In this document: positions 56,301 to 56,353 of the stretch, in pieces
Position numbering within the stretch: position 1 is the first letter of the stretch
How the letters are laid out: the number at the start of each line of letters is the position of its first letter
Assembly (NCBI RefSeq): GCF_019733355.1
Contig: NZ_JAIHLQ010000041.1
Location: forward strand, 1-56,353
Direction of reading: 5' to 3'
DNA: 56,353 nt
DNA from: Pseudomonas baetica
GTDB taxonomy: Bacteria > Pseudomonadota > Gammaproteobacteria > Pseudomonadales > Pseudomonadaceae
Translations under genes and position numbers: made by a program
The notes under the pieces: generated by a model
What the model was told of the DNA's origin: nothing
What the model saw: only the letters and a program-made list of their open reading frames with translations
The model's database searches: none

Positions 56301-56353
56301 GTGCCCCATCGTGAGAGAGTGTTTACCATGAAGGAAGTGGATCGGTTAAAGAC
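56301..56353 (+). CDS. Start of an insertion-sequence transposase (cut by window edge)
   Basis: GTG 56301 with AAGGAG 7 bp upstream; reads VPHRERVFTMKEVDRLK, resembling the start of ISNCY-type transposases. Upstream (56190-56270) two similar words, GTTGTAATTTCACGATTGGG and TTGAAATTGCACAATCGG, look like binding sites at the IS end. Only 17 codons are visible. Confidence 0.4.
   Translation, partial: MPHRERVFTMKEVDRLK

Overview
The window is most of the backbone of a self-transmissible Pseudomonas-type plasmid, plus accessory DNA. Three things point there: a MobF relaxase with an IncW/IncP-9-like T4SS, a par-korA-rep block, and mosaic Tn21/Tn402-type transposons typical of Pseudomonas. The gene order (divergent stb/traD-like operon, oriT region, traABC, an mpfR-like repressor, mpf genes, parA-parB-korA, resolvase, iterons, rep) most resembles IncP-9 plasmids. 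That assignment comes from remembered gene order and protein motifs, not from a database search. Layout: 1-1.6 kb is a lower-GC transposon remnant (AraC tail, truncated Tn3-family transposase). 1.6-2.35 kb holds repeats, including a broken 38-bp-ended miniature Tn3-type element. 2.4-5.0 kb is a leftward block (SprT-like protease, StbC/StbB/StbA-like stability genes, five 11-bp tandem repeats), followed by a candidate oriT (5.04-5.31 kb). 5.3-10.3 kb encodes accessory protein, coupling protein and relaxase. 10.3-23.0 kb is a leftward mating-pair-formation operon, VirB2 to VirB11 plus KikA/TrbM, Nuc, a KfrB-domain protein and an MpfR-like repressor. 23.0-28.2 kb is parA, parB, korA, a small par-linked gene, a serine resolvase, an iteron origin and rep.

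28.2-36.5 kb and 43.7-47.0 kb are accessory gene cassettes (orphan C5 methyltransferase, DUF932 proteins, KorA-like regulators, HigBA-like toxin-antitoxin pairs, small unknowns). Many are headed by a nearly identical promoter plus a two-hairpin 5' leader. About 3 kb (31.99-35.0 kb) is repeated, diverged, at 43.75-46.75 kb. Between the two copies lies a six-gene leftward operon (36.99-43.57 kb): an RHH regulator, a D12-class adenine methylase, an Eco57I/TaqI-like adenine methylase, an unknown 197-aa protein, McrB-like and McrC-like proteins. This is the best candidate here for an under-described defence system.

47.07-55.85 kb is a Tn21-related transposon bounded by perfect 38-bp inverted repeats. 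Its tnpA is interrupted and partly deleted, replaced by a chlorite-dismutase-like gene and an orphan Tn501-like end. It also carries a nested 2.1-kb Tn402-type element with a 5-bp target duplication (resolvase, PIN/AbrB pair), an MNT/HEPN toxin-antitoxin pair, a cupin protein and a second resolvase. The window ends in a truncated resolvase and the start of another insertion sequence.

Two families of dispersed palindromes, TTCTCG-N4-CGAGAA (eleven intergenic sites) and TATCGTACGATA (four sites), suggest plasmid-wide regulators linking transfer, partition and accessory genes. KorA and its two paralogues are the natural candidates for the first.
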